From NCBI GenBank assembly GCA_023231445.1, contig JALNVF010000165.1, positions 1 through 5,892 on the forward strand: a stretch of 5,892 nt of DNA, read 5' to 3'. This document shows positions 1-5,892 of the stretch, piece after piece. This stretch comes from Treponema sp. Lineage in GTDB: Bacteria > Spirochaetota > Spirochaetia > Treponematales > Treponemataceae. A program made the position numbers and the translations under genes. Under the pieces are notes generated by a model. That model worked only from the letters and a program-made list of their open reading frames with translations. It ran no database searches and was not told where the DNA came from. How positions within the stretch are numbered: the stretch's first letter is position 1; every line of letters begins with the position of its first letter.

Positions 1-1
1 A

Positions 2-658
2 GTTCTGAGTCTTGCACTGCAGAAACTCCGTGAACTTCAGCTTGTATATCCGCTTAATCAGGATGCGAGCCTTCTTACACTCCGCATCCAGAAAATTCTG
101 GATCCTGACGGTTTTACCGGTTTATTTGCAAAGCGGGTCGATACGGCGCGTGAAAATTATAAAGTTACGGGGAAACAGCAGTTGTCGTATACGGATCTGC
201 TCGATTTGTATGCAATTAATCCGTCGTATCCTGGACTGAAGCAGCTTATTTACAACGTGGAAATAGATCTCGGAATACGGCAGAAACCTGTAGACCGGAA
301 GGCACTTAACCTGTCAAAAGTGCTTACCGCGGAGGCACTGCGCATGGTCGATGCTGCGGGACGTGACGAGGTGAAGCTGCAGTCTGCTCTTTCAAAAGTT
401 GATGAAGCAATCAAACTTAACCCCGGCAACGATGATGCTATGTTGCTCAAGGACCGTATTCAGACATCTATAGGAGGTAAAGCTGCTGTTGTTCTGTCCT
501 CGGAGGATGAAGCAAAGTATCAGCAGGCTATAACGGAACTGCAGAATAATGATATTGTTACTGCAAATACACTTGTCGAACAGCTGCTGCAGAAACAGTC
601 GAACAGGCGGTCGTCGAAGATTCTTGACCTTCAGAAAAAAATAAAGGCGTTGTTGTAA
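2..658 (+). CDS. TPR-like helical repeat protein, 3' part (5' end outside window)
   Basis: The reading frame is open from the left edge to the TAA at 656-658, giving 218 visible residues with no stop, so the true start lies upstream. The first in-frame start-like codon, a TTG at 182, has no Shine-Dalgarno and falls mid-helix, so I do not use it. The visible part appears wholly helical, with about four repeat-like units. The clearest reads ALSKVDEAIKLNPGNDDAML, which has the alternating small/large pattern and the Asn-Pro turn typical of tetratricopeptide repeats. Another follows around YQQAITELQNNDIVTANTLV. TPR proteins are scaffolds that bind other proteins; no catalytic motif is visible. 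The stop overlaps the start of the phosphatase gene by one base, so the pair is probably co-transcribed and coupled, and this protein may work with the phosphatase (inference). Whether it is exported cannot be judged without its N-terminus. The TPR call is by pattern only and the repeats are degenerate. Confidence 0.8.
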   Translation, partial: VLSLALQKLRELQLVYPLNQDASLLTLRIQKILDPDGFTGLFAKRVDTARENYKVTGKQQLSYTDLLDLYAINPSYPGLKQLIYNVEIDLGIRQKPVDRKALNLSKVLTAEALRMVDAAGRDEVKLQSALSKVDEAIKLNPGNDDAMLLKDRIQTSIGGKAAVVLSSEDEAKYQQAITELQNNDIVTANTLVEQLLQKQSNRRSSKILDLQKKIKALL

Positions 659-3600
659 TGAAAAAAGATAACAGGGATTTTAAAATACTGATTTTCGCTG
701 CTGCTGTATCACTGCTGCTTGTATGTTCTCCGTCAGGACTTCGGGCCCGTGATTTTTACTGGGAGAATCCGGTACGAATTACGGATACAGATACTCGCTT
801 TCCCCGTACAGCAACGAACGGAAAACGTACTTATGTGTTCTGGCAGGAGGTGGATGCATCGTCCGAGGCAATATGGCTTACCTGCCAGTATTGCGGTCCC
901 GACGGTGTATGGCGGACAAACAGACGGTTTGCAGGTCCGTTTTCTTATTCAGGAGATGTCCCTGATATGTATTCGGCGGCTGTTTCTCCTTCAGGGATAA
1001 TTTCAGTTGCAGCTTTGTCCGACGTAAACCGTATTTCTGTTTTTGTATCGGACGACGGCGGCCTGTCTTTTTCCCGGAATAGTCTGCCCCGTCAGGAGAA
1101 ACCTCTTGTCGCGCCGAGAATTTATGCAACTATGTCAGGAAAATTTATTCTTTTTACATTGCTTGGTGAAAATGAATCTTTTTTCATGCGGACTGCATCG
1201 TCTAAAAATGGTATGGACTGGTCTTCTTTTTCGGATTTTCCGCCGGCTGCGAAAATGACAAATCCGTTTGTTCCTGTTCTTACTGCTACGGAAGACGGCA
1301 CTGCTGTGGTTTTTCAGGCACAGTTTATAAGCGGTAACCGCATATCATATCAGCTTTATGAGACGTTTTCACAGAACGATGGGGGAGACTGGTCTGAACC
1401 TGTCCTTATAACAGGTTCAAACTCGCTTGCTTCGGGGGATTCTCATGATTCTACGGCATATCATAATCAGCGGCCTTTTTTGTACACATTTGAGGGAGCA
1501 ACATATCTGGCGTGGGAACGTACGTACTATAATTCAGAAAATTCACATATCTGGATTGCCCGTATAACAAAAAACGGTATCGTACCGGGAAGCGCAGAGG
1601 AACTTAGTACACAGGGGAATGCGAACAGGGCTGTTATATTTTCATATGACAAAATGTTATCCGTTGTGTGGTTTGATACGAGACACGGTACTGAATCGGT
1701 ACACATGGTGCAGAAAACGGGATACCTGTGGAACGAGACGTCTCTTTCTTCCGGTCGTAATCCCGATTTGTTTGTATTTCCGATTGTATCGGATGACGGT
1801 ACGAAGCTTTCATTCATCTGGCAGGAAAACCAGCCTCAGAAAACGGGAGTACCGCATATATTCCGGCTTGAACCCGATACATCTGTCAGCAGGCCTGTTA
1901 TTACTCCATTATCGTTTGCAGCAGGGACAAGGTCGACTGCAGAAAAGGTTAAAGTACGTGTTAATCTTCCTGACGATTCGTCGGGTATTGCAGGATTTTC
2001 ATGGAGCTGGTCTCAGAATGCTTTTGACGAACCTCCTGAACAGTATATGAATCTACCGGCAGAAAAAACAGTTACGGTTGCTGCAGATGCTGAAGGGCGG
2101 TGGTATTTTAAAGCCCGTGCTGTAGATTATGCGGGGAACTGGTCTGCTGCTGCAGAACTTCCTTATTACCTTGATTTGACTCCACCGCTTCCTCCGTCTG
2201 TTGTACCGCCTGAAAAAGACAAATTCGGTTTTCTGTCGTCGAATACATTCAGTATACGATGGCAGCCGGATCCTTCCGATGATGATGTTGCCGGTTATAC
2301 ATGGAATCTTCAGTACCTTGCTCCTGTTGACAGCCGTGTTGTTGAAACGAAGCGTCATCCTGTATCGGTCAGTGACGAGGAAGTTGATACGATTGTTTCG
2401 GACTTAATGAGACAGCATGCGGACGATATTCACAGGGCAGATGCACCTCCTCCGCGGCTGATGGGAGCGGATACATACGTATCTTATAAAAACAGACGTA
2501 ACGGATTATATGCCTTCTCTGTTGCCGCAATTGATACCGTCGGCAATATCGGGAAACCGTCGGTGGTACTCCTTGTTTTTAATAAGTACGTTCCATCGAC
2601 GTATTTACTTTCGGTCGATCGTAGTACGGACGTGTTCGGCAATGTAACGCTCAGTATTATAGGCGGCGGATTTACTTATGACGGAACGGTGAGCCGCATA
2701 TATATTGACCGGGACGGGAAAGCTCCGTATGACATGGCATTGGAACGTTCGGACGGAACATTTAAAGTTGTGTCTGACAACCGGATTACCGGAGTAAAGC
2801 TCGGTGATTCGCTTGATGAAGGAATATACCGCATCGGTCTGCTTCATCCTGACCGGGGACTGTTCATGAGTGTACCATTGCTCCGTATAGAACAGAACGG
2901 TACCGTTAAGATTGAAAAACAGTATGACTATGTTCCGTCGTGGACGGTGTATGATAAAACATGGAAATATCATGTTCAGATGGGAACTGTCCTGCTCTGG
3001 AGTGTTTTTGTTCTTGCTTCTGCAGGAATGATATTTGCAATACACGGACTTGCACAAACTGCAAAAGATACCGTTATGGTCCGTAAAGAAGTACGGGCGT
3101 TGATAACAGGAGATAGTATGCCTCTGGAAAAAAAGAGAAAAACTGCACAACTGAAACAGAAAGGAATAAGCCTCAGACTGAAGCTTATCGCATTTACATC
3201 GTTCCTTGTTATCATGATAATTCTGCTTGTTTCGATTCCTCTTGGAATTAACATGATTCGTACGCAGGAGCAGACTCTTGCACATGGACTTGAAGAACGC
3301 GTTAATGTACTCCTTGAAGGTCTTACGACAAGTGCAAAGGCATACATGCCCACGCAGAATGTTCTTGAGCTTAGCTACCTTCCCGATCAGAAGTCGGCGC
3401 TTGACGAGGCAGGGTATGCGACAATCACAGGTTATCCGTCGAATGGTGGAAATACAAGCCTCCTGTATGTATGGGCAACGAATGATCCTGATATTGCGGA
3501 TAAAATAGCAACACCTTCGCTTGCCTACGGTTTGTCTGAGATAACTGATGCTACTGTATCGACGATAGCGGGGCGGTGTGCAGAACTGAATAAACAGGCT

Positions 3601-5316
3601 GTAACGGAAGCAGGTGAAACTGCCGTGAATATTGCACAGCTCAATACGGAAGGGGCGGCTCTTGCACTACGTACTGATGAAAAATCGGTTGCGCGCAGGG
3701 AAGAAATCGCCCGGATAACGACCCAGCTGACAAATAAATTTAATACGACTATGAACGAACTTTCTGCAAAGGGAAGCGGTTCGTTTCCTCAGTTCAATAG
3801 CAGTGAGCTTGACCGGACGAATACGGAATATTTGTTTTACCGGCCGGTTTTGTACAGGCAGGGATCATCTCAGGAATATGTCCGCGGAATTGTACTTGTA
3901 AAAGTTTCAACAGTAAAACTTATTCAATCTGTTGATTCTGCCAGGCGTACGATTATATACACAGCTGCGTTCATTGCTCTTATTGCAAATATTATCGGTG
4001 CGGTCGGGTCTTTCCTTGTTGCGTCGATCATTGTAAAACCTATACGAAGGCTTGCCGCTCATGTGGCTGTCATAGGGGCAACTGCGGATAAAACGAAGCT
4101 GAGCGGCAAAGACATAGAAATAATAAGTCATGATGAAATCGGCCAGCTTGGCGAGACGGTAAATGAAATGACTCATGGTCTTGTTAAAGCTGCACAGGAC
4201 GAAAAACTGCTTATGGATGGTAAAGTCGTCCAGCAGACGTTTCTGCCGCTGCTTACGGACAAGGGAGGAGGAAAAGAGACTATTGCGCAGCTCAATGAGG
4301 ATAAAGTACAGTGCTTCGGTTATTACGAAGGTGCGTCAGGTGTTTCGGGCGACTATTTTGACTACAAAAAACTCGATAACCGTTGGTATGTCCTGATAAA
4401 ATGTGATGCGTCGGGACACGGTGTACCTGCAGCTCTTATAATGACTGTTGTTGCGACACTTTTCCGTAAATACTTTGAGAACTGGACATATACAAAAAAT
4501 GGAACTCAGATAAATATTCTTGTTACACAGATAAATGATTTCATTGAATCTCTGGGTATAAAAGGTAAATTTGCAACGATTATTATCTGTCTTTTCGATA
4601 CGGAAACGGGAGATGTCTATATGTGCAACGCGGGCGACAACATTGTACATATCTATGACAATACTTCACACAGGCAGAAAACGCTCACACTTCTTGAAAC
4701 ACCGGCGGCAGGTCCTCTTCCATCATTTATGGTAGATATGAAAGGGGGATTCAGAGTTGAAAAAACATCGCTCAAAAGAGGAGATGTTCTTTTTCTGTAC
4801 ACGGACGGCATAGAGGAGGCAACGCGGAAATTCCGGGACAGCTCTTTTAATGTGGTGAAATGCAGTGAACCGGGAATGAAAGAAGGTGAAATGCACGGCA
4901 ATCATAAAGTCGGCCAGGAGACGGAGCAGATGGAACCGGAACGCGTCGGTGCCGTCATTGAAGCAGTTTTTGCACGAAGTATGTATACTCTTGAGAAATA
5001 TCATAATCCTGTTCCCGGTGAAGAACTTAAATTTGATTTTACGACCTGCTCAGGATCAATTGAAGATGTAATCATCGCACTTGCGTCCGTGGAAAAAGTA
5101 TTCCGTATGTACAAGGACCCTGATGTCACTGCGGCTGATACTGTCCGTGCCGACAAAAAGATCGACGCATTTCTGCATGAACATTTTAACAGATATGACT
5201 ATTACTGCGGAACAAAAAAAGATGATGCTTCATCTTCGAATTATCTTGAATATATGTTTCTGAAAGAGGATGAACAGCTTGATGATTTGACACTTCTTGC
5301 AGTACGCCGTCCATAG
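658..5316 (+). CDS. Giant membrane sensor phosphatase: Asp-box propeller, Ig/TIG-like domains, HAMP, SpoIIE-type PP2C
   Basis: This 1552-residue protein is probably a transmembrane serine/threonine phosphatase of the RsbU/SpoIIE family, which usually dephosphorylates STAS anti-anti-sigma factors; its own target is unknown. Residues 1-30 form a signal peptide (likely cut after LRA). Residues 32-400 look like a beta-propeller, with Asp-boxes at 131-138 (SDDGGLSF), 181-188 and 238-245, and recurrent strand tryptophans W62, W286, W338 and W388. Two Ig/FN3-like domains follow (about 412-505 and 510-642, sharing an A-x-D-x-x-GN motif), then a TIG-like domain (645-752). TM1 is about 777-796, a basic linker 799-842, TM2 843-864, a second outside sensor domain 868-1096, and TM3 1099-1121. 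HAMP is about 1122-1178 (P1128, DEIG 1159-1162). The phosphatase spans about 1190-1552. Its metal-binding acidic residues look intact: D1232 (SGDYFD), D1250 (DASGHG), D1383 (TDG) and D1542-D1543 (DDLTLL). An extra stretch separates the last two motifs. The start is fixed by TAATG overlap and the signal peptide; its Shine-Dalgarno (AAAGG, 643-647) is weak and distant. Confidence 0.93.
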   Translation: MKKDNRDFKILIFAAAVSLLLVCSPSGLRARDFYWENPVRITDTDTRFPRTATNGKRTYVFWQEVDASSEAIWLTCQYCGPDGVWRTNRRFAGPFSYSGDVPDMYSAAVSPSGIISVAALSDVNRISVFVSDDGGLSFSRNSLPRQEKPLVAPRIYATMSGKFILFTLLGENESFFMRTASSKNGMDWSSFSDFPPAAKMTNPFVPVLTATEDGTAVVFQAQFISGNRISYQLYETFSQNDGGDWSEPVLITGSNSLASGDSHDSTAYHNQRPFLYTFEGATYLAWERTYYNSENSHIWIARITKNGIVPGSAEELSTQGNANRAVIFSYDKMLSVVWFDTRHGTESVHMVQKTGYLWNETSLSSGRNPDLFVFPIVSDDGTKLSFIWQENQPQKTGVPHIFRLEPDTSVSRPVITPLSFAAGTRSTAEKVKVRVNLPDDSSGIAGFSWSWSQNAFDEPPEQYMNLPAEKTVTVAADAEGRWYFKARAVDYAGNWSAAAELPYYLDLTPPLPPSVVPPEKDKFGFLSSNTFSIRWQPDPSDDDVAGYTWNLQYLAPVDSRVVETKRHPVSVSDEEVDTIVSDLMRQHADDIHRADAPPPRLMGADTYVSYKNRRNGLYAFSVAAIDTVGNIGKPSVVLLVFNKYVPSTYLLSVDRSTDVFGNVTLSIIGGGFTYDGTVSRIYIDRDGKAPYDMALERSDGTFKVVSDNRITGVKLGDSLDEGIYRIGLLHPDRGLFMSVPLLRIEQNGTVKIEKQYDYVPSWTVYDKTWKYHVQMGTVLLWSVFVLASAGMIFAIHGLAQTAKDTVMVRKEVRALITGDSMPLEKKRKTAQLKQKGISLRLKLIAFTSFLVIMIILLVSIPLGINMIRTQEQTLAHGLEERVNVLLEGLTTSAKAYMPTQNVLELSYLPDQKSALDEAGYATITGYPSNGGNTSLLYVWATNDPDIADKIATPSLAYGLSEITDATVSTIAGRCAELNKQAVTEAGETAVNIAQLNTEGAALALRTDEKSVARREEIARITTQLTNKFNTTMNELSAKGSGSFPQFNSSELDRTNTEYLFYRPVLYRQGSSQEYVRGIVLVKVSTVKLIQSVDSARRTIIYTAAFIALIANIIGAVGSFLVASIIVKPIRRLAAHVAVIGATADKTKLSGKDIEIISHDEIGQLGETVNEMTHGLVKAAQDEKLLMDGKVVQQTFLPLLTDKGGGKETIAQLNEDKVQCFGYYEGASGVSGDYFDYKKLDNRWYVLIKCDASGHGVPAALIMTVVATLFRKYFENWTYTKNGTQINILVTQINDFIESLGIKGKFATIIICLFDTETGDVYMCNAGDNIVHIYDNTSHRQKTLTLLETPAAGPLPSFMVDMKGGFRVEKTSLKRGDVLFLYTDGIEEATRKFRDSSFNVVKCSEPGMKEGEMHGNHKVGQETEQMEPERVGAVIEAVFARSMYTLEKYHNPVPGEELKFDFTTCSGSIEDVIIALASVEKVFRMYKDPDVTAADTVRADKKIDAFLHEHFNRYDYYCGTKKDDASSSNYLEYMFLKEDEQLDDLTLLAVRRP
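3108..3120 (+). promoter_or_regulatory. Possible internal ribosome binding site and in-frame start at codon 821
   Basis: AGGAG at 3108-3112 is followed after 5 bases by ATG at 3118-3120, in frame with the phosphatase at Met821. This is a better Shine-Dalgarno than the one serving the annotated start. A product from here would have 732 residues and begin MPLEKKRKTAQ, a basic N-terminus leading into TM2, the usual layout of a TM-sensor-TM-HAMP-phosphatase protein. Use as a real start is inferred; it could equally be a relic of a fusion between two genes, or chance. Confidence 0.35.
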
Positions 5317-5325
5317 AAAAAAAAC

Positions 5326-5354
5326 TTTACAGAGAAAGCTGTTTTGTATATATA
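5326..5354 (+). promoter_or_regulatory. Possible sigma-70-type promoter for the small helical protein
   Basis: TTTACA (5326-5331) and TATATA (5349-5354) are separated by 17 bases, with an alternative -10 TATATT at 5351-5356 (spacing 19). They lie in the short AT-rich gap after the phosphatase stop and about 40 bases before the next start. The match is fair, but AT-rich DNA yields such matches easily. A separate promoter would fit the different base composition and strong ribosome binding site of the downstream gene. Confidence 0.4.
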
Positions 5355-5380
5355 TTTATAACAGTGATTTTGATTTTTTC

Positions 5381-5386
5381 AGGAGG
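5381..5386 (+). promoter_or_regulatory. Strong ribosome binding site that fixes the start of the small gene
   Basis: A full AGGAGG lies 6 bases before the ATG at 5393. The same frame stays open further upstream to about 5297, inside the phosphatase gene, but no comparable site precedes the earlier start codon there, and the upstream residues look like translated noncoding DNA. This site therefore decides the start at 5393 and suggests efficient translation. Confidence 0.88.
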
Positions 5387-5392
5387 TTTATT

Positions 5393-5740
5393 ATGGATAT
5401 CAGCGGAAAAGTAAAATCTTATTTGGATAAAGGTGTTTCTGTATCAAAAAATGCTTTAGACAAAGGTGTTGAAGTTTCAAAAAAGGCTTTAGACAAAGCC
5501 GGGGCCGCTGTGCAGGATTTTAGTGATAAAAGTGTTGTCCGTATTGAGAAACATCAGTTTGAAACAAAACGTGAAGAAAAAATTAAAGACCTGGGAAAAC
5601 TTGTTGCTGACAAGATTATAGGAGAAAAACAGGTTTCAGTTTCTGCAGAAGATTCTGATGTTTCTGCTTTAATTAGCGGAATAAAACATCTGAACGATGA
5701 AATTACAAAACGTGAAGCAGTTCTTGCCGAAGGAAACTAA
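5393..5740 (+). CDS. Small lysine-rich helical protein with 11-residue repeats, function unknown
   Basis: This is a 115-residue soluble protein with no signal peptide, membrane segment or cysteine, so it is probably cytoplasmic. I do not recognise it with certainty. Residues 11-54 consist of four successive 11-residue units (LDKGVSVSKNA, LDKGVEVSKKA, then two degenerate copies), a period expected for a long amphipathic helix. The rest (residues 55-115) is also predicted helical, with a charged stretch FETKREEKIKDLGKL and a C-terminal helix around ISGIKHLNDEITKREAVL. This layout loosely recalls small helical proteins with an E-x-K-I-x-x-LG segment that in other bacteria may carry zinc ribbons, but there are no cysteines here, so that link is weak. 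G+C is about 36% by hand count, against 38-52% in sampled lines of the phosphatase gene, with many AAA, GAA and TCA codons. This suggests high expression or a different history. It may have its own promoter, and an rRNA-type promoter follows 39 bases after its stop. Confidence 0.88.
   Translation: MDISGKVKSYLDKGVSVSKNALDKGVEVSKKALDKAGAAVQDFSDKSVVRIEKHQFETKREEKIKDLGKLVADKIIGEKQVSVSAEDSDVSALISGIKHLNDEITKREAVLAEGN
5423..5554 (+). repeat. Four tandem 33-base units encoding 11-residue repeats
   Basis: Units run 5423-5455, 5456-5488, 5489-5521 and 5522-5554. The first two match at 26 of 33 bases, with most differences at third positions plus one changed codon (Ser to Glu). The third keeps LDK, and the fourth keeps only DK and a hydrophobic pattern. 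The gradient of decay suggests an in-frame duplication of a 33-base unit, with the first two copies youngest or best conserved. The repeat lies wholly inside the small coding gene. Confidence 0.75.
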
Positions 5741-5776
5741 AAAAAGTAAAAAAAGGGAAGAAAAGGAGTGGGAAGG
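5741..5776 (+). other. Polypurine tract upstream of the rRNA-type promoter
   Basis: Thirty-four of 36 bases are A or G, the exceptions being T at 5747 and 5769. It starts directly after the stop codon of the small gene and ends just before the -35 box. The A-runs at 5741-5754 could act as a distal UP-like element for RNA polymerase alpha subunits. No stem-loop is possible in such a sequence, so it holds no intrinsic terminator for the gene before it. Confidence 0.55.
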
Positions 5777-5778
5777 TA

Positions 5779-5807
5779 TTGACGAAAAAGGGGTGAGGTG
5801 ATATATT
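5779..5807 (+). promoter_or_regulatory. Strong sigma-70-type promoter, probably of an rRNA operon
   Basis: The -35 box TTGACG (5779-5784, 5 of 6 consensus) and -10 box TATATT (5802-5807, 5 of 6) are exactly 17 bases apart. A TG dinucleotide at 5799-5800 adds an extended -10. Transcription should start near 5812-5815. The strength, the absence of any following reading frame in the window, and the leader elements downstream point to a stable RNA operon rather than a protein gene. Confidence 0.75.
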
Positions 5808-5811
5808 CACT

Positions 5812-5892
5812 ATCACCGTCGCAGAACAGAGCGACACGCTGTTTGAAAACAAAGGGAAGGAAAGAAAGAACAAGTAAGGTCAGCAGACGGGA
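5812..5892 (+). promoter_or_regulatory. Leader of a probable rRNA operon, with hairpin and boxA-like element
   Basis: No coding frame is seen from the predicted start of transcription to the window edge. A perfect 5-bp stem pairs GTCGC (5818-5822) with GCGAC (5831-5835) around an 8-base loop. It is followed by GCTGTTTGAAAAC (5838-5850), which resembles the boxA antitermination signal found in rRNA leaders (TGTTCTTTGAAAACT in Bacillus-type operons). The stretch 5851-5870 is purine-rich. The mature 16S start, with its typical GAGTTTGATC sequence, is not reached. A tRNA operon or another structured RNA remains possible. Confidence 0.6.

Noticed and set aside
182..658. A gene starting at the TTG at 182
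   Set aside because: The frame is open to the left edge with protein-like sequence and the TTG has no ribosome binding site; it is an internal leucine of a gene that begins outside the window.
712..729. Lipoprotein signal (LLVC at residues 20-23 of the phosphatase)
   Set aside because: The residue before the cysteine is valine rather than a small residue, and a good signal peptidase I site (LRA) follows; a lipid anchor would also be unnecessary with three later membrane helices.
2605..3285. A 226-codon open frame on the - strand inside the phosphatase gene
   Set aside because: It is a shadow of the coding frame: cysteine- and arginine-rich, no domain pattern, no ribosome site, and the + strand has a clear domain order through the same bases.
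4264..4290. Second internal ribosome-site-like sequence (GGAGGAGG) in the phosphatase
   Set aside because: No start codon lies at a suitable distance in the coding frame, and it is explained by glycine codons.
5339..5380. Intrinsic terminator after the phosphatase: CTGTT (5339-5343) against AACAG (5360-5364) followed by T-rich sequence
   Set aside because: The stem is only 5 bp with two G-C pairs and a 16-base AT loop, too weak to call, and it overlaps a possible promoter.
5297..5392. An earlier start for the small protein at 5297
   Set aside because: It would overlap the phosphatase gene, has no good ribosome site, and would add residues from an AT-rich gap; AGGAGG before the ATG at 5393 decides the start.
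1..5892. CRISPR array, insertion sequence, tRNA gene or phage element
   Set aside because: No spaced direct repeats, terminal inverted repeats, transposase-like protein or cloverleaf sequence were seen on either strand.

Overview
The window looks like chromosomal DNA of a spirochete, most likely Treponema or a close relative. This is inferred from protein architecture (a very large membrane SpoIIE/PP2C phosphatase with a periplasmic propeller and a long insert in its catalytic domain), from diderm-type exported domains, and from moderate base composition. No rRNA body or other taxonomic marker lies inside the window, so the genus is an inference. There is no sign of a mobile element, CRISPR array, tRNA gene or recombination junction.

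Layout, all on the + strand. (1) Bases 2-658 hold the 3' end of a gene for a helical, TPR-like protein whose start is upstream of the window. (2) Bases 658-5316 hold a 1552-residue membrane phosphatase. It begins inside the stop codon of the first gene (TAATG), so the two are very probably co-transcribed and translationally coupled. Its order of domains is: signal peptide, Asp-box beta-propeller, two Ig/FN3-like domains, a TIG-like domain, TM1, a basic cytoplasmic linker, TM2, a second extracytoplasmic sensor domain, TM3, HAMP, and a SpoIIE-type PP2C phosphatase with an insert of about 100 residues. (3) A 76-base gap holds a possible weak promoter and a strong Shine-Dalgarno. (4) Bases 5393-5740 hold a small, lysine-rich, AT-richer helical protein built on 11-residue repeats. 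(5) Bases 5741-5892 hold a polypurine tract, a near-consensus extended -10 promoter, and a leader with a hairpin and a boxA-like element. This leader looks like the start of a ribosomal RNA operon whose 16S gene would lie just beyond the window.

How the parts may work together: the TPR-like protein is a plausible partner of the phosphatase (inference from coupling). The phosphatase would sense signals outside the inner membrane with two separate modules and dephosphorylate a phosphoserine/threonine target inside. In the known RsbU/SpoIIE families that target is an STAS-type anti-anti-sigma factor. No STAS protein, anti-sigma kinase or sigma factor is visible here, so the target must be encoded elsewhere.

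The observation I find most worth checking is an in-frame AGGAG-5 nt-ATG at codon 821 of the phosphatase. It sits exactly between the propeller/Ig half and the TM-sensor-TM-HAMP-phosphatase half. It could mark an old gene fusion, an internal translation start producing a separate 732-residue phosphatase, or both.
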